Below, one piece after another: positions 41,431 through 49,519 of a stretch of 64,000 nt of DNA. Origin of the DNA: Betaproteobacteria bacterium (GTDB lineage: Bacteria > Pseudomonadota > Gammaproteobacteria > Burkholderiales > SG8-41); the NCBI GenBank assembly GCA_021730905.1, contig JAKFYK010000043.1:1-64000 (forward strand). The letters run 5' to 3'. The notes under the pieces were generated by a model. That model did not search any database. It had not been told where the DNA came from and was given only the letters and a program-made list of their open reading frames with translations. Within the stretch, counting starts at the first letter, position 1, and each line of letters opens with the position of its first letter. A program made the position numbers and the translations under genes.

Positions 41431-42219
41431 TCACGCACCACGCAAAAAAGGAATTACCGTTTGGACGAAAAGCTCGGGCGATTGCGCGTGCATGAAATGC
41501 CCGGAATCAGCCTCAACGTAACGCGCGCCGGGAATCAACTTCGACAGTTCCTGCACCATCGCCGGCGTGCGCAGCGAGTCGTGCTTGCAGCCTATCGACA
41601 GCGTGGGACAGGAAATTTTCCCCAATTCAGTATCGACTTCCATATCAAGCAGCATGCGATTGATCGCCGCGAAACTTTGCGGGTCGTTGGTCATCCAGCG
41701 CGCACGGTAGTTTTCAAAGCGTTCTCTATTGCCGCGCAGAACTTCCGGATACGAGCGATCGAGGCTCGCCTGCGCCTGCGGGCGCATGCCGGTGCGTTCG
41801 ACCTCTGCCGCTCGCGCGACCATGTGCGGGCGCGTCGCCGGACTCGAGCGCGTGACGAGACTTTGCACCACCAGTCGCGCCACTCGCGCAGGATGGCGTG
41901 CCGCAAACGCGGCGGCGATGCCCGCGCCCAGCGCAGAACCAACCACATGACACGGCGTTTTGATCGCCAGCGCATCGAGCAGCGCGGCAATATCCGCCAC
42001 CATATCGTCGAGCGCCAGCGTGCCGCTCACCTTCTCGGATTGTCCAAAACCTCGTTGATCGTAACGCAACGTGCGAAATTCGCGCTGGAACGCCGGTAGT
42101 GTTTCGTCCCAGCTATCGAGGCAGCCGCCCAGCTCATGCACCAATACAACCGTCTGCGCAGAGGACCCGCTCAGTTCGTAGCGCAAACTGACACCATTGA
42201 CGTCCAGCCATTTCATCAT
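41431..42219 (-). CDS. Alpha/beta hydrolase with a substituted nucleophile motif
   Basis: A 262-residue hydrolase-fold protein with GAGAGGCAACA before the ATG. The opening VVLVHELGGCLDSWDETLPA and TLRYDQRGFGQSEK match 3-oxoadipate enol-lactonase and BioH-like enzymes. The nucleophile elbow reads HVVGSALGAGIAAAFAARHP. Aligned with GxSxG the serine position is alanine, with a serine one position before (codons GGT TCT GCG CTG GGC). The acid (IGCKHDSLRTP) and base (ADSGHFMHAQS) positions are present. It may be inactive, use the neighbouring serine, or have a non-hydrolytic role. Confidence 0.88.
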   Translation of the reverse strand: MMKWLDVNGVSLRYELSGSSAQTVVLVHELGGCLDSWDETLPAFQREFRTLRYDQRGFGQSEKVSGTLALDDMVADIAALLDALAIKTPCHVVGSALGAGIAAAFAARHPARVARLVVQSLVTRSSPATRPHMVARAAEVERTGMRPQAQASLDRSYPEVLRGNRERFENYRARWMTNDPQSFAAINRMLLDMEVDTELGKISCPTLSIGCKHDSLRTPAMVQELSKLIPGARYVEADSGHFMHAQSPELFVQTVIPFLRGA

Positions 42220-42240
42220 TGTTGCCTCTCAACAGGTATG

Positions 42241-42297
42241 GCTTGCCTGCACTAAAAAGCCCAAGAACCTTCCTTGGGCCTTTTAGCAACGGCAAGC
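42241..42297 (-). terminator. Intrinsic terminator with nested hairpin
   Basis: GCCCAAG (42259-42265) and CTTGGGC (42273-42279) form the inner stem, flanked by AAAAA and TTTT; an outer pair GCTTGCC and GGCAAGC encloses it. On the minus strand it ends transcription from the DUF1080 genes before the hydrolase. A second GC palindrome, CCGCCGCGCAATGCGCGGCG, follows at 42301-42320. Confidence 0.8.
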
Positions 42298-42329
42298 ATG
42301 CCGCCGCGCAATGCGCGGCGGGTTTCAAA

Positions 42330-42971
42330 CTAGAGGGGGCGCACCATCACCTTGCGCCACTTGATAATGCCACCGCCGTATTGCAGCGTGAACGGGCCGG
42401 CAGCAAAGGATTTGTCCTCGATGTCCGCAGTAACAACACCATTCATCTCCACGGTCAGGCGTGGCCCCTTGGCCGTGATCACGAAGGTGTTCCAGCGGTT
42501 CGCGGCCTTGGGCATCGGATTCACCTTGGCGAAGTTCACGATGGCGCCAGTACCGTATTCCGGGCCGGGACGCTTGTCGTAAATGTTCACTTCATAGGAA
42601 TTTTTCGAGGTAATGCTCTTGGGATTGGTGGCGCGGATGAAAATGCCGCTGTTGGCATCCTCGTCAGCCCAGAACTCGGCATAGATCTGGAAATCCCGGT
42701 AGGACTTCTTGGTCACCAGATGCGCCGTGCCCTTGCCGCTGTTCATGCGGTCGCCCTGGATCACACCGTGCATAGGCAGCCAGTTGGCGTCTCCCAGGCG
42801 GTTGAAATTCTCCAGGCCTTTTTCGCCGTCGACCAGCACTTCCCAGACCCGGGGATCGGGAGTGTACGGCACCCAGCCGAAAGGCTCCTGATTAAACGGC
42901 GTCATCGTGTTGCTGGAACAGCCGGCCAATATCAATGCAACTACAAACAGTCCTGCAGTAAATCGTTTCAT
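42330..42971 (-). CDS. DUF1080 (3-keto-disaccharide hydrolase-type) lipoprotein A
   Basis: A 213-residue lipoprotein. The ATG at 42971 follows AGGAGCC and starts MKRFTAGLFVVALILAGCSS, with the lipobox LAGC at residues 16-19. The DUF1080 domain is a concanavalin-like jelly roll, marked by the WADEDANSGIFIRATN and YGTGAIVNFAKVNP stretches. Domain relatives act on glucans and 3-keto-glycosides. It is expected to be anchored in the outer or inner membrane facing the periplasm. The paralogue B is 35 bases upstream. Confidence 0.9.
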   Translation of the reverse strand: MKRFTAGLFVVALILAGCSSNTMTPFNQEPFGWVPYTPDPRVWEVLVDGEKGLENFNRLGDANWLPMHGVIQGDRMNSGKGTAHLVTKKSYRDFQIYAEFWADEDANSGIFIRATNPKSITSKNSYEVNIYDKRPGPEYGTGAIVNFAKVNPMPKAANRWNTFVITAKGPRLTVEMNGVVTADIEDKSFAAGPFTLQYGGGIIKWRKVMVRPL

Positions 42972-43006
42972 GGTGGCTCCTGTTAATCGATAAAAATGGA
43001 TGCGGG

Positions 43007-43603
43007 CTACAGCGGCTTGATCATGAGCTTGCGAAACTTGACGATACCGGCATTGTACTGAAGGCCGATCGGTCCGGCCGGAAACGTCTTGTTGTCGACT
43101 TCCACCGCCTTCTCGCCGTTCATTTCCACAATCATGCGCGGCCCTTTGACGGTGATGTAAAACGTGTTCCACTTGCCCGCGGCCTTGAACGTGGGCGCTG
43201 CCTTGGCGACATTGACCAGCGAGGCGGTGGGGAAAGGCGGGTTCTTGTCGAAAATCTGCACTTCGTAGCCGCCTTTGGTGTTGATCACCTTGGTGTTGGT
43301 GATGCGGTAAAAAACGCCGCTGTTGGCATCTTCATCCGCCCAGTACTCCACGTACATCTCGAAATCGGTGTACGATTTTTTTGAAAACAGGAAAGCGGCA
43401 TCCTTGTTGTTCTTGCGGTCGATCTGAATCGCGCCGTGCATGGCCAGCCAGTTGCCGTCTCCGGTGCGATTCCAGTTGTGCAGGCCATTCTCGCCATCAA
43501 TCAGCGTTTCCCAGCCGGGGCCGGACGGCGCCGGCGTGGCGCAACCGAACAAGGTGACTGCAACCACCAGCAACCCTGCGGTAATAGCGGAAAATCGCTT
43601 CAT
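43007..43603 (-). CDS. DUF1080 (3-keto-disaccharide hydrolase-type) lipoprotein B
   Basis: A 198-residue lipoprotein with GGAGAGCATC before the ATG. Its lipobox is LFGC (MKRFSAITAGLLVVAVTLFG-C). It shares long blocks with lipoprotein A (YWADEDANSGVFYR, WNTFYITVKGPRMIVEMNG, LQYNAGIVKFRKLMIKPL), so the two arose by tandem duplication. The difference near residues 120-130 (DKNPPFPTASLVNVAKAAPT) may alter substrate choice. It is the first of the pair. Confidence 0.9.
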   Translation of the reverse strand: MKRFSAITAGLLVVAVTLFGCATPAPSGPGWETLIDGENGLHNWNRTGDGNWLAMHGAIQIDRKNNKDAAFLFSKKSYTDFEMYVEYWADEDANSGVFYRITNTKVINTKGGYEVQIFDKNPPFPTASLVNVAKAAPTFKAAGKWNTFYITVKGPRMIVEMNGEKAVEVDNKTFPAGPIGLQYNAGIVKFRKLMIKPL

Positions 43604-43800
43604 GATGCTCTCCTGATATATGGATGGCCGGACACCTGACCCGGATTAACGATAGTTGTGTTTGGTCTCGACCGGACTGGAATCATGGTTCGACCCTCGG
43701 GCGCTCCCCTCGCCCTTTTCTGCAGACAGGATAGGGCACGCGGTACCCGACCGTCAAGGTTGACGGGTTCAACATTGCGCCATACCGCGCTGTCCTTGCC
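43604..43800. other. Intergenic spacer upstream of the DUF1080 pair
   Basis: About 200 bases without an open frame. A perfect dyad CCGTCAAGGTTGACGG (near 43759) with CCCGA/GGG flanks is visible and might be an operator or a weak terminator for Bug-14. No convincing promoter box was found. Confidence 0.4.
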
Positions 43801-44811
43801 CTACTCGGCGGTTATGCCTGCGTCCCGGGCGACCTTGCTCCATTTTTTAAGTTCGGCCGCCAGATACACTGTGAATTTCTCCGGCGCGCCGCCCACGGGT
43901 TCGATGGCACCCTCGGCGAAGCGCTCCTTGACCGCGTTGTCGGCGAGCACGCGATTGAACTCTTCATTGATTTTTGTGACAACGGCGCCCGGTGTTTTGG
44001 CAGGCGCCCACAAGCCATACCATCCGCTGTATTCATAACCGGGCACGCCGGAGGCCGCGATGGTCGGCAGCTCGGGCATGATGCGCGAGCGCGCGGCCCC
44101 GGCCACCGCCAGCGCGCGCAAACGCCCCGCCCGCACGTACGGCAACAGCGAAGCCATATTGGCTATCACCATATGCACCTCGCCACCGAGCAGTGCCGTG
44201 GTGCTGGGTCCCGTGCCTTTGTACGGCACTTGCAGCAGAGTCACTTTCGCCTGCGCCTGAAACATCGCGCCCACCAGATGTCCCACCGAACCCGTGCCGC
44301 CGAAGCCATAGCGCAATTCGCCCGGCTTCGCTTTCGCCAGCGCGATCAACTCGGCAACGTTTTTCGCAGGCACCACCGGATGCACCGCCAGCAGGCTTGC
44401 CGTGTTGGCGATATGCACAATGGGCGCAAAGTCGTTCAGCGGATCGTACGGCAGCTTCGCGTAGATCGCAGGCGCGAATGCGAAATTGACCGTGGTCAGC
44501 AACAGCGTGTAGCCATCCGGCGCGGCTTTGGCAACGGCATTGATGCCGATGCGCGTGGCGCCGCCGCTGATGTTGTCGACCATCACCGTCTGCCCCCACG
44601 CTTCACCGGCTTTTTGCGCGGTGAGGCGTCCGATGAGATCCGTGCCGCCGCTGGGCGCGCTGGGCACGACAACCCGCACGGTTTTCACCGGATACGCCGT
44701 GGCAGACGCAGACTGCGCGGACGCATCGGCCATCCACCCGCAGGCGGCCGCACCTGCGGCCAACAGCATGCCATGCAAAAAACGTTTGCCAAATCGATGG
44801 CCCAATATCAT
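43801..44811 (-). CDS. Bug-14: TctC/Bug-family solute receptor
   Basis: A 336-residue receptor. The ATG at 44811 (MILGHRFGKRFLHG) follows AGGAAGC. The signal peptide ends ADASA-Q near residue 33, followed by SASATAYPVKTVRVVVPSAP. First loop is PSAPSGGTD. VDNISGGAT replaces the typical VDNRPGAGG, losing the Arg. APDGYTLL and QVPYKGTGPSTTALLGGEVH are present, with Gln for His. It ends VARDAGITAE. Forms a two-receptor unit with Bug-15, 48 bases upstream. Confidence 0.9.
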   Translation of the reverse strand: MILGHRFGKRFLHGMLLAAGAAACGWMADASAQSASATAYPVKTVRVVVPSAPSGGTDLIGRLTAQKAGEAWGQTVMVDNISGGATRIGINAVAKAAPDGYTLLLTTVNFAFAPAIYAKLPYDPLNDFAPIVHIANTASLLAVHPVVPAKNVAELIALAKAKPGELRYGFGGTGSVGHLVGAMFQAQAKVTLLQVPYKGTGPSTTALLGGEVHMVIANMASLLPYVRAGRLRALAVAGAARSRIMPELPTIAASGVPGYEYSGWYGLWAPAKTPGAVVTKINEEFNRVLADNAVKERFAEGAIEPVGGAPEKFTVYLAAELKKWSKVARDAGITAE

Positions 44812-44859
44812 GCGCTTCCTGTTCCTACGACAAATTTCGCATCGCAATGCCCGGCGGAT

Positions 44860-45852
44860 TCAGTCCGCGCGCGCGCCGGAAATCTTGATGATACGTGCCC
44901 ATTTTGCGAGATCGTCGCGTATCTGCGCGCGAAATTGTTCGGGCGTATTCCCAATCGGCGTCGCGCCGAGGCTGGCAATGCGGCTGCGCATGTCGGGCGT
45001 GTTAAGCACCTGCAGCGCATCGGCGTGGATTTTTTTCAGCAGATCAGGCGCAACCGCCGCCGGCGCTACCAGCCCAAACCACGAGATTGCCTCGTAGCCG
45101 GCCAGTCCCGATTCGGCCACTGTCGGAAATTCAGGGAACTGCGGCAAGCGTTGCAGCGTAGTCACTGCGATGATCTTCATGCGGCCCACCTTTGCCTGAG
45201 GCAACACCGCGGTGGTAGTGGTAAAAATCATCGACACTTCGCCCGACACCACCGCCAGCGTAGCCGGCGCGGCGCCCTTGAAAGGCACATGCGTGATGCG
45301 CACGCCACCGCCCATCGTTTTCAGCAACTCGCCCGCGAGATGCCCCGGCGATCCCGCACCGTTGGAGGCAAAAGTAAGTTGATCAGGCCGCGCCCGCGCC
45401 AACGCGATCAGTTCCTTGACGTTGAGCGCGGGCACCGACGGGTGCAGCGCAATCACATTCGGTACTGCTGCCGCATTGATGATCGGCGCGAAATCCTTTA
45501 TGGGATCGTACGGTAACTTCGCATGAAGTCCCGGCACTATCGTCAGCGGCGCGCCCGATCCCATCAGCAGCGTGTAGCCATCGGGTGCTGCTTTCGCGCC
45601 GAGTTCGGTGCCGATAATGCCGCCCGCACCCGGACGGTTATCGATAATGATTTGCTGACTCCAGATTTCCGATAGCTTCACACTCAGCATGCGTGCCAGC
45701 GTTTCAGTGCTGCCGCCGGGCGGGAAAGGCACGATAAGGCGCACGGTTTTTACTGGGTACGCCTGTCCTGCGCCTGTCGAAGCGGTCTGCGCACCCGCGG
45801 ACGTGGCTGCAAGCAATGCCGCGGCCGCCGCCCAAAGTCCATATCGCAACAT
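44860..45852 (-). CDS. Bug-15: TctC/Bug-family solute receptor with repeat-encoded linker
   Basis: A 330-residue receptor. The ATG at 45852 (MLRYGLWAAAAALL) with GGGGAT upstream opens the signal peptide, which ends SAGA-Q near residue 20. A TASTGAGQ linker, encoded by the repeat at 45761-45783, precedes AYPVKTVRLIVPFPPGGSTE, where Glu replaces the usual Asp of the PGGxxD loop. VDNRPGAGG, APDGYTLL and HVPFKGAAPATLAVVSGEVS follow. It ends IIKISGARAD. The DNA for its linker is nearly the same as in Bug-10 and Bug-22. Confidence 0.92.
   Translation of the reverse strand: MLRYGLWAAAAALLAATSAGAQTASTGAGQAYPVKTVRLIVPFPPGGSTETLARMLSVKLSEIWSQQIIIDNRPGAGGIIGTELGAKAAPDGYTLLMGSGAPLTIVPGLHAKLPYDPIKDFAPIINAAAVPNVIALHPSVPALNVKELIALARARPDQLTFASNGAGSPGHLAGELLKTMGGGVRITHVPFKGAAPATLAVVSGEVSMIFTTTTAVLPQAKVGRMKIIAVTTLQRLPQFPEFPTVAESGLAGYEAISWFGLVAPAAVAPDLLKKIHADALQVLNTPDMRSRIASLGATPIGNTPEQFRAQIRDDLAKWARIIKISGARAD
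45761..45783 (-). repeat. TTCGACAGGCTCAGGAC-type repeat, copy in Bug-15
   Basis: Coding strand GCTTCGACAGGCGCAGGACA then GGC, in frame, encodes ASTGAGQA between the signal peptide and the mature AYPVKT start. Confidence 0.8.
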
Positions 45853-46001
45853 GCGTATCCCCGTTCGAGAGTCAACGAGCGCCGATTCTAGCAGCGCAAC
45901 GCACAGCGATGGAGACGTTTGACACGCGCGATTGAAATCCATTACCGTGAACGCGCCCCGCTTAACCGACGCTTGACCCATTTTTCCTATAGGACATTCT
46001 C

Positions 46002-46568
46002 ATGGCACGCATACCCATCTTCAACGAACAGAGTGACTTCAATCCCGTCCAGCGCCGCGTGGTTGACGGCATACTGGGCCGCCGCGGCGGACGCATCCCG
46101 GGGCCGTACCGGTTGTCGCTGCACGCGCCGGAAGTCACCGAGGTATGGCATCCGCTGGGTGAAAAGCTGCGGCTCAACAGTTGCTTTCCGTTGCATCAAT
46201 CGGAGTTCGCAATCATCATCACCGCGCGCTGCTGGGATTGCGACTACGTGTTCAATGCGCACAAGAAAATCGCCACCGACGCAGGCCTCGCTCAAAGCAT
46301 CGTCGATGCGATGGTGCGCAACGAACGCCCCAAGTTCGACAAGCCCGAAGAAGAAGCGATTTACGATTACGGCACCGAACTGTTCCGAAATCACGCCATC
46401 AGCGACAAATCCTACCATCGTGCCAAGGATTTTTTCGGCATACCCGCGGTCGTCGAACTCGGCTGCCTGATGGGCTACTACGGCATGGTCGCCATGACCT
46501 TGCTCGCCCACGAGATGCCGCTGCAGGAAGGCGCGGTCATACTGCAGGGCAAGGTCAACGGTAAATAA
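46002..46568 (+). CDS. Carboxymuconolactone decarboxylase-family protein C
   Basis: A 188-residue AhpD-fold protein with AGGACATTCTC before the ATG. It is longer than the CMD proteins at 27-28 kb because of an N-terminal extension (ARIPIFNEQSDFNPVQRRVV). The core contains QSEFAIIITARCWDCDYVFN then AHKKIA, where the typical CxxC of AhpD is shifted (CWDC) and the second CMD cysteine is Val. Such long CMD proteins are often found with Bug receptors. It heads a five-gene operon with only 11 bases before Bug-16. Confidence 0.9.
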   Translation: MARIPIFNEQSDFNPVQRRVVDGILGRRGGRIPGPYRLSLHAPEVTEVWHPLGEKLRLNSCFPLHQSEFAIIITARCWDCDYVFNAHKKIATDAGLAQSIVDAMVRNERPKFDKPEEEAIYDYGTELFRNHAISDKSYHRAKDFFGIPAVVELGCLMGYYGMVAMTLLAHEMPLQEGAVILQGKVNGK

Positions 46569-46579
46569 CCGCCGCCGTC

Positions 46580-47560
46580 ATGCGCCGCAGTGGCCTGCTC
46601 CTGATCATCTTCTCGGCATGCGCGCTGGCGGGGATCGCGCACGCGCAAGCCTGGAAGCCCGCAAAGCCGGTGGAACTCGTGTCGGGCTCCGCAGCAGGCG
46701 CGGCCTCCGACACCGCCTTGCGCGCGGTCGAACGCCTGCTGCAGGAAAAAAAACTGGTCGATGTGGCCACCACCATCGTCAACAAGCCCGGCGGCGGCGG
46801 CACCGTCGGCTGGACCTATCTCACTCAGCAGCCGGCGGACGGACATCATCTGACACTGTTGATCGGCAACCTGGTGAGCAATTACATCACCGGAAGCAGC
46901 ACGCTGTCGCACAACGATTTCGCGTGCACGGCGCAGATTTTCAGTGAAGTGACCGCGGTGGCGGTGCGCGCGGACTCACCCCTGCGCAACGCGAAGGATC
47001 TGCTGGCGAAACTGAAGGCCGATCCGTCATCGATCAGCGTCGCGGTCGGTACCGCGTTCGGCGGCTCCGGGCACATCGCGCTGGCGCTCGCCGCCAAGGG
47101 TGCTGGCGCCGACCCGAGGAAAATGCGTGCGCTGGTGTTTCCCGGCGTGTCGCAGGGCTTCGCGGCGCTCTACGGCGGGCATATCGACGTGGTTGCCAAT
47201 CCGCATTCCAGTTTTGCCGCACCGCTGAAAGAAGGCCGCGTGCGTGTGCTGGCAATCGCGGCTCCACAGCGCCTCGGCGGTGACTTTGCCGCCGTGCCGA
47301 CGTGGAAAGAACTTGGTATCGACGCCACCGTGGAAGCCTTTCGCGCCATCGCCGGACCGAAGAACATGGGCGCGGCGCAGGTGGCGTTCTGGGAAGGCGC
47401 GCTGCGCAAAATGGTGGAAACGCCGGAGTGGAAACAGGTGGTCGACAATCGCTCGTGGGTAGACAGATTCGCGGGCGCAGAGGGCTGCAAGGCTGCGTTC
47501 AAAATACAGTACGACCAGATGCACATCGGTTTGACGGAACTGGGCCTGGCCAAGCGTTAG
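46580..47560 (+). CDS. Bug-16: divergent TctC-like solute receptor
   Basis: A 326-residue receptor with a signal peptide ending IAHA-Q near residue 23. It belongs to a distinct branch: the first loop is LVSGSAAGAASDTALRAVER instead of VPxPPGGxxD, the second is VNKPGGGGTVGWTYL, and PADGHHLTLL replaces PDGYTLL. The usual HVPYKG region reads ALVFPGVSQGFAALYGGHID, with no PYKG motif. Length and the C-terminal half keep the fold. Second gene of the operon, 14 bases ahead of the D-2-hydroxyacid dehydrogenase. Its sister Bug-17 lies on the other side of that enzyme. Confidence 0.88.
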   Translation: MRRSGLLLIIFSACALAGIAHAQAWKPAKPVELVSGSAAGAASDTALRAVERLLQEKKLVDVATTIVNKPGGGGTVGWTYLTQQPADGHHLTLLIGNLVSNYITGSSTLSHNDFACTAQIFSEVTAVAVRADSPLRNAKDLLAKLKADPSSISVAVGTAFGGSGHIALALAAKGAGADPRKMRALVFPGVSQGFAALYGGHIDVVANPHSSFAAPLKEGRVRVLAIAAPQRLGGDFAAVPTWKELGIDATVEAFRAIAGPKNMGAAQVAFWEGALRKMVETPEWKQVVDNRSWVDRFAGAEGCKAAFKIQYDQMHIGLTELGLAKR

Positions 47561-47574
47561 CCGCGCCCCCGCCT

Positions 47575-48549
47575 GTGAATATCACCGTCCTCGACGACTA
47601 CACCGATCTTGTGCGCACGCTGGCGTGCGTATCCACACTCCGCGAGCACCCGCTCACCGTGTACACCGACTGCGAACGCAATCTCGATGTGCTCGCGGAT
47701 CGCCTCAAGGACACCGACGTGCTGGTGCTGCTGCGCGAACGCATGCGAGTGAGCGCTGAACTGATCACGCGCCTGCCGCGGCTGAAAATGATCACGCTGA
47801 ACGGTCCGTATCCGCATGTTGATGTCGATGCCTGCACTGCGCGCGGCATCCTTGTGTGCTCGGAACACGCGCGCACCTCGTACGCGACGGCGGAACTGAC
47901 GTGGGGGCTGATCATCGCCGCGATGCGCGACATTCCGCGGCAAATGATGCGGCTGAAGAACGGACAATGGCAGAACCGCACGGGCATGGGGCTGCGCGGC
48001 CGCACGCTGGGCATTTACGGTTATGGCCGCATCGGCAAGCAGGTCGCGGGGTACGGCAAGGCGTTCGGCATGGCCGTGCTGGTATGGTCGCGCGAGAACG
48101 CGCGGGCGCAGGCCCAATCCGATGGTTACGAGGTCGCGGCGACGCGCGAGGCCCTGTTTGACGAGGCCGACGTGTTGTCGGTGCATGTGCGGCTGCTGCC
48201 GGAAACACGCGGTCTGGTCACCGCGGCCGACCTGGCGCGCATGAAACCGACGGCGGTGTTCGTGAACACCAGCCGCGCAGAACTGGTGGCCGGCGGCGCA
48301 TTGGTGGCCGCGCTGCATGCCGGTCGTCCGGGGGCTGCTGCGGTGGACGTTTATGAAAACGAGCCAATGACGAACGCAAACGATCCGCTGCTGCAACTCG
48401 ACAACGTCGTCGCCACGCCGCATCTGGGTTACATGGAGCACGATCAAATGGAAAATTATTTCAGCGATCAGTTCAGGCGCGTACTGGCGTATGCGATGGG
48501 CAAACCGTACGGCGTGGTGAATCCCGCCGCATTGGATGTAAAGCGTTGA
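47575..48549 (+). CDS. D-isomer-specific 2-hydroxyacid dehydrogenase
   Basis: A 324-residue NAD(P)-dependent enzyme that interconverts D-2-hydroxy acids and 2-oxo acids. No ATG suits the N-terminus; the GTG at 47575 (VNITVLDDYTDLVRTL) is chosen, 14 bases after Bug-16. The NAD domain contains TLGIYGYGRIGKQVAGYGKA (GxGxxGxx(V/A)), and the catalytic Arg, Glu and His lie in VNTSRAELVAGGAL, DVYENEPM and VVATPHLGYMEHD. The Glu-His relay is intact. It is embedded between two paralogous receptors, so its substrate is probably imported by one of them. Confidence 0.92.
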   Translation: MNITVLDDYTDLVRTLACVSTLREHPLTVYTDCERNLDVLADRLKDTDVLVLLRERMRVSAELITRLPRLKMITLNGPYPHVDVDACTARGILVCSEHARTSYATAELTWGLIIAAMRDIPRQMMRLKNGQWQNRTGMGLRGRTLGIYGYGRIGKQVAGYGKAFGMAVLVWSRENARAQAQSDGYEVAATREALFDEADVLSVHVRLLPETRGLVTAADLARMKPTAVFVNTSRAELVAGGALVAALHAGRPGAAAVDVYENEPMTNANDPLLQLDNVVATPHLGYMEHDQMENYFSDQFRRVLAYAMGKPYGVVNPAALDVKR

Positions 48550-48550
48550 T

Positions 48551-49516
48551 ATGCGGGCCGCACTCGCAACGTTGGCATGGTTTATCAGCGTGCTGGCACA
48601 CGCGCAGCCCGCGTGGCAGCCGCAACGTCAGATTGAACTCGTGGTGGGTTCAGGCGCCGGCGGCGGCAATGATCGCAACGCGCGCGCTCTGCAAAAAATA
48701 TTGTTTGAAAACAAATGGTTACAGAATGTCTCGGTCGTCAACAAAGTGGGCGGCGGCGGCGCGCTGGCTTACACTTACGTCAACCAGCATGTGAATGACG
48801 CGCACTATCTGGTGTTCGTGCGACAGGGATTTTTGTCGAATCACGTGCTGGGGCGCAGCGCGATTGGCCCGGCGGACATGAGCGCCCTTGCCATGCTGAC
48901 CAGCGAAGCGAGCGGGATCGCGGTGCGTGCCGGCAACACGGCGCTGAAATCACTGCCGGATGTTATGGAACGCCTGAAGCAGGACCCGCAATCGCTGACC
49001 ACGTCTCTTGGCAGCACGCGCGCCGGCACGCCGCACCTGATGCTGGGACTGCTGGCAAAGGCGGGCGGCATCGACGCGCGGCGGTTCAAGCTCGTCACTT
49101 TCAGCGGCGGCGCGGAATCGACCACGCAATTGCTCGGCGGCCACATTGACATGGCCGCGGTCAGCATCGACAACACGGCGCCGCATCACAAGAGCGGCGC
49201 ATTGCGCATCCTGGGCGTTTCCAGCGCCCAGCGCCTCGCCGCGCTGCCCGACGTGCCCACGTTCAGGGAGCAGGGCTACGACATCGTGATGGGTGGGTTC
49301 ACCATCGCCATGGGTCCGCGCGGACTGACACCGGCGCAGATCCAGTACTGGGAAAATCTGCTGGAGCGTGTATCCGGCAGCGCCGAATGGAAGCGCCTGC
49401 TGGCGGCCGATCTGCAGGATGTGGATTTCAAGAGATCGGCGGCGACACGCGAATATCTGCGGCAGCAATATGAATTGACACGCACTTTGCTGGCCGACAT
49501 CGGCATGACCAAATAG
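48551..49516 (+). CDS. Bug-17: divergent TctC-like solute receptor
   Basis: A 321-residue receptor starting one base after the preceding stop. The short signal peptide ends VLAHA-Q near residue 19. It shares the atypical loops of Bug-16: LVVGSGAGGGNDRNARALQK and VNKVGGGGALAYTYV, and lacks PYKG (RFKLVTFSGGAESTTQLLGG). Residues 49-58 or so (LQKILFENKWLQ) are encoded across an AT-rich repeat copy at 48692-48722. It ends LLADIGMTK. MmgE/PrpD protein C follows after three bases. Confidence 0.88.
   Translation: MRAALATLAWFISVLAHAQPAWQPQRQIELVVGSGAGGGNDRNARALQKILFENKWLQNVSVVNKVGGGGALAYTYVNQHVNDAHYLVFVRQGFLSNHVLGRSAIGPADMSALAMLTSEASGIAVRAGNTALKSLPDVMERLKQDPQSLTTSLGSTRAGTPHLMLGLLAKAGGIDARRFKLVTFSGGAESTTQLLGGHIDMAAVSIDNTAPHHKSGALRILGVSSAQRLAALPDVPTFREQGYDIVMGGFTIAMGPRGLTPAQIQYWENLLERVSGSAEWKRLLAADLQDVDFKRSAATREYLRQQYELTRTLLADIGMTK
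48692..48722 (-). repeat. AT-rich dispersed repeat, copy 8, inside a coding sequence
   Basis: Plus strand CAAAAAATATTGTTTGAAAA then CAAATGGTTA. Its reverse complement matches the other copies through CATTTGTTTT. It lies in frame in Bug-17 as an AT island. Confidence 0.55.
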
Positions 49517-49519
49517 AGA

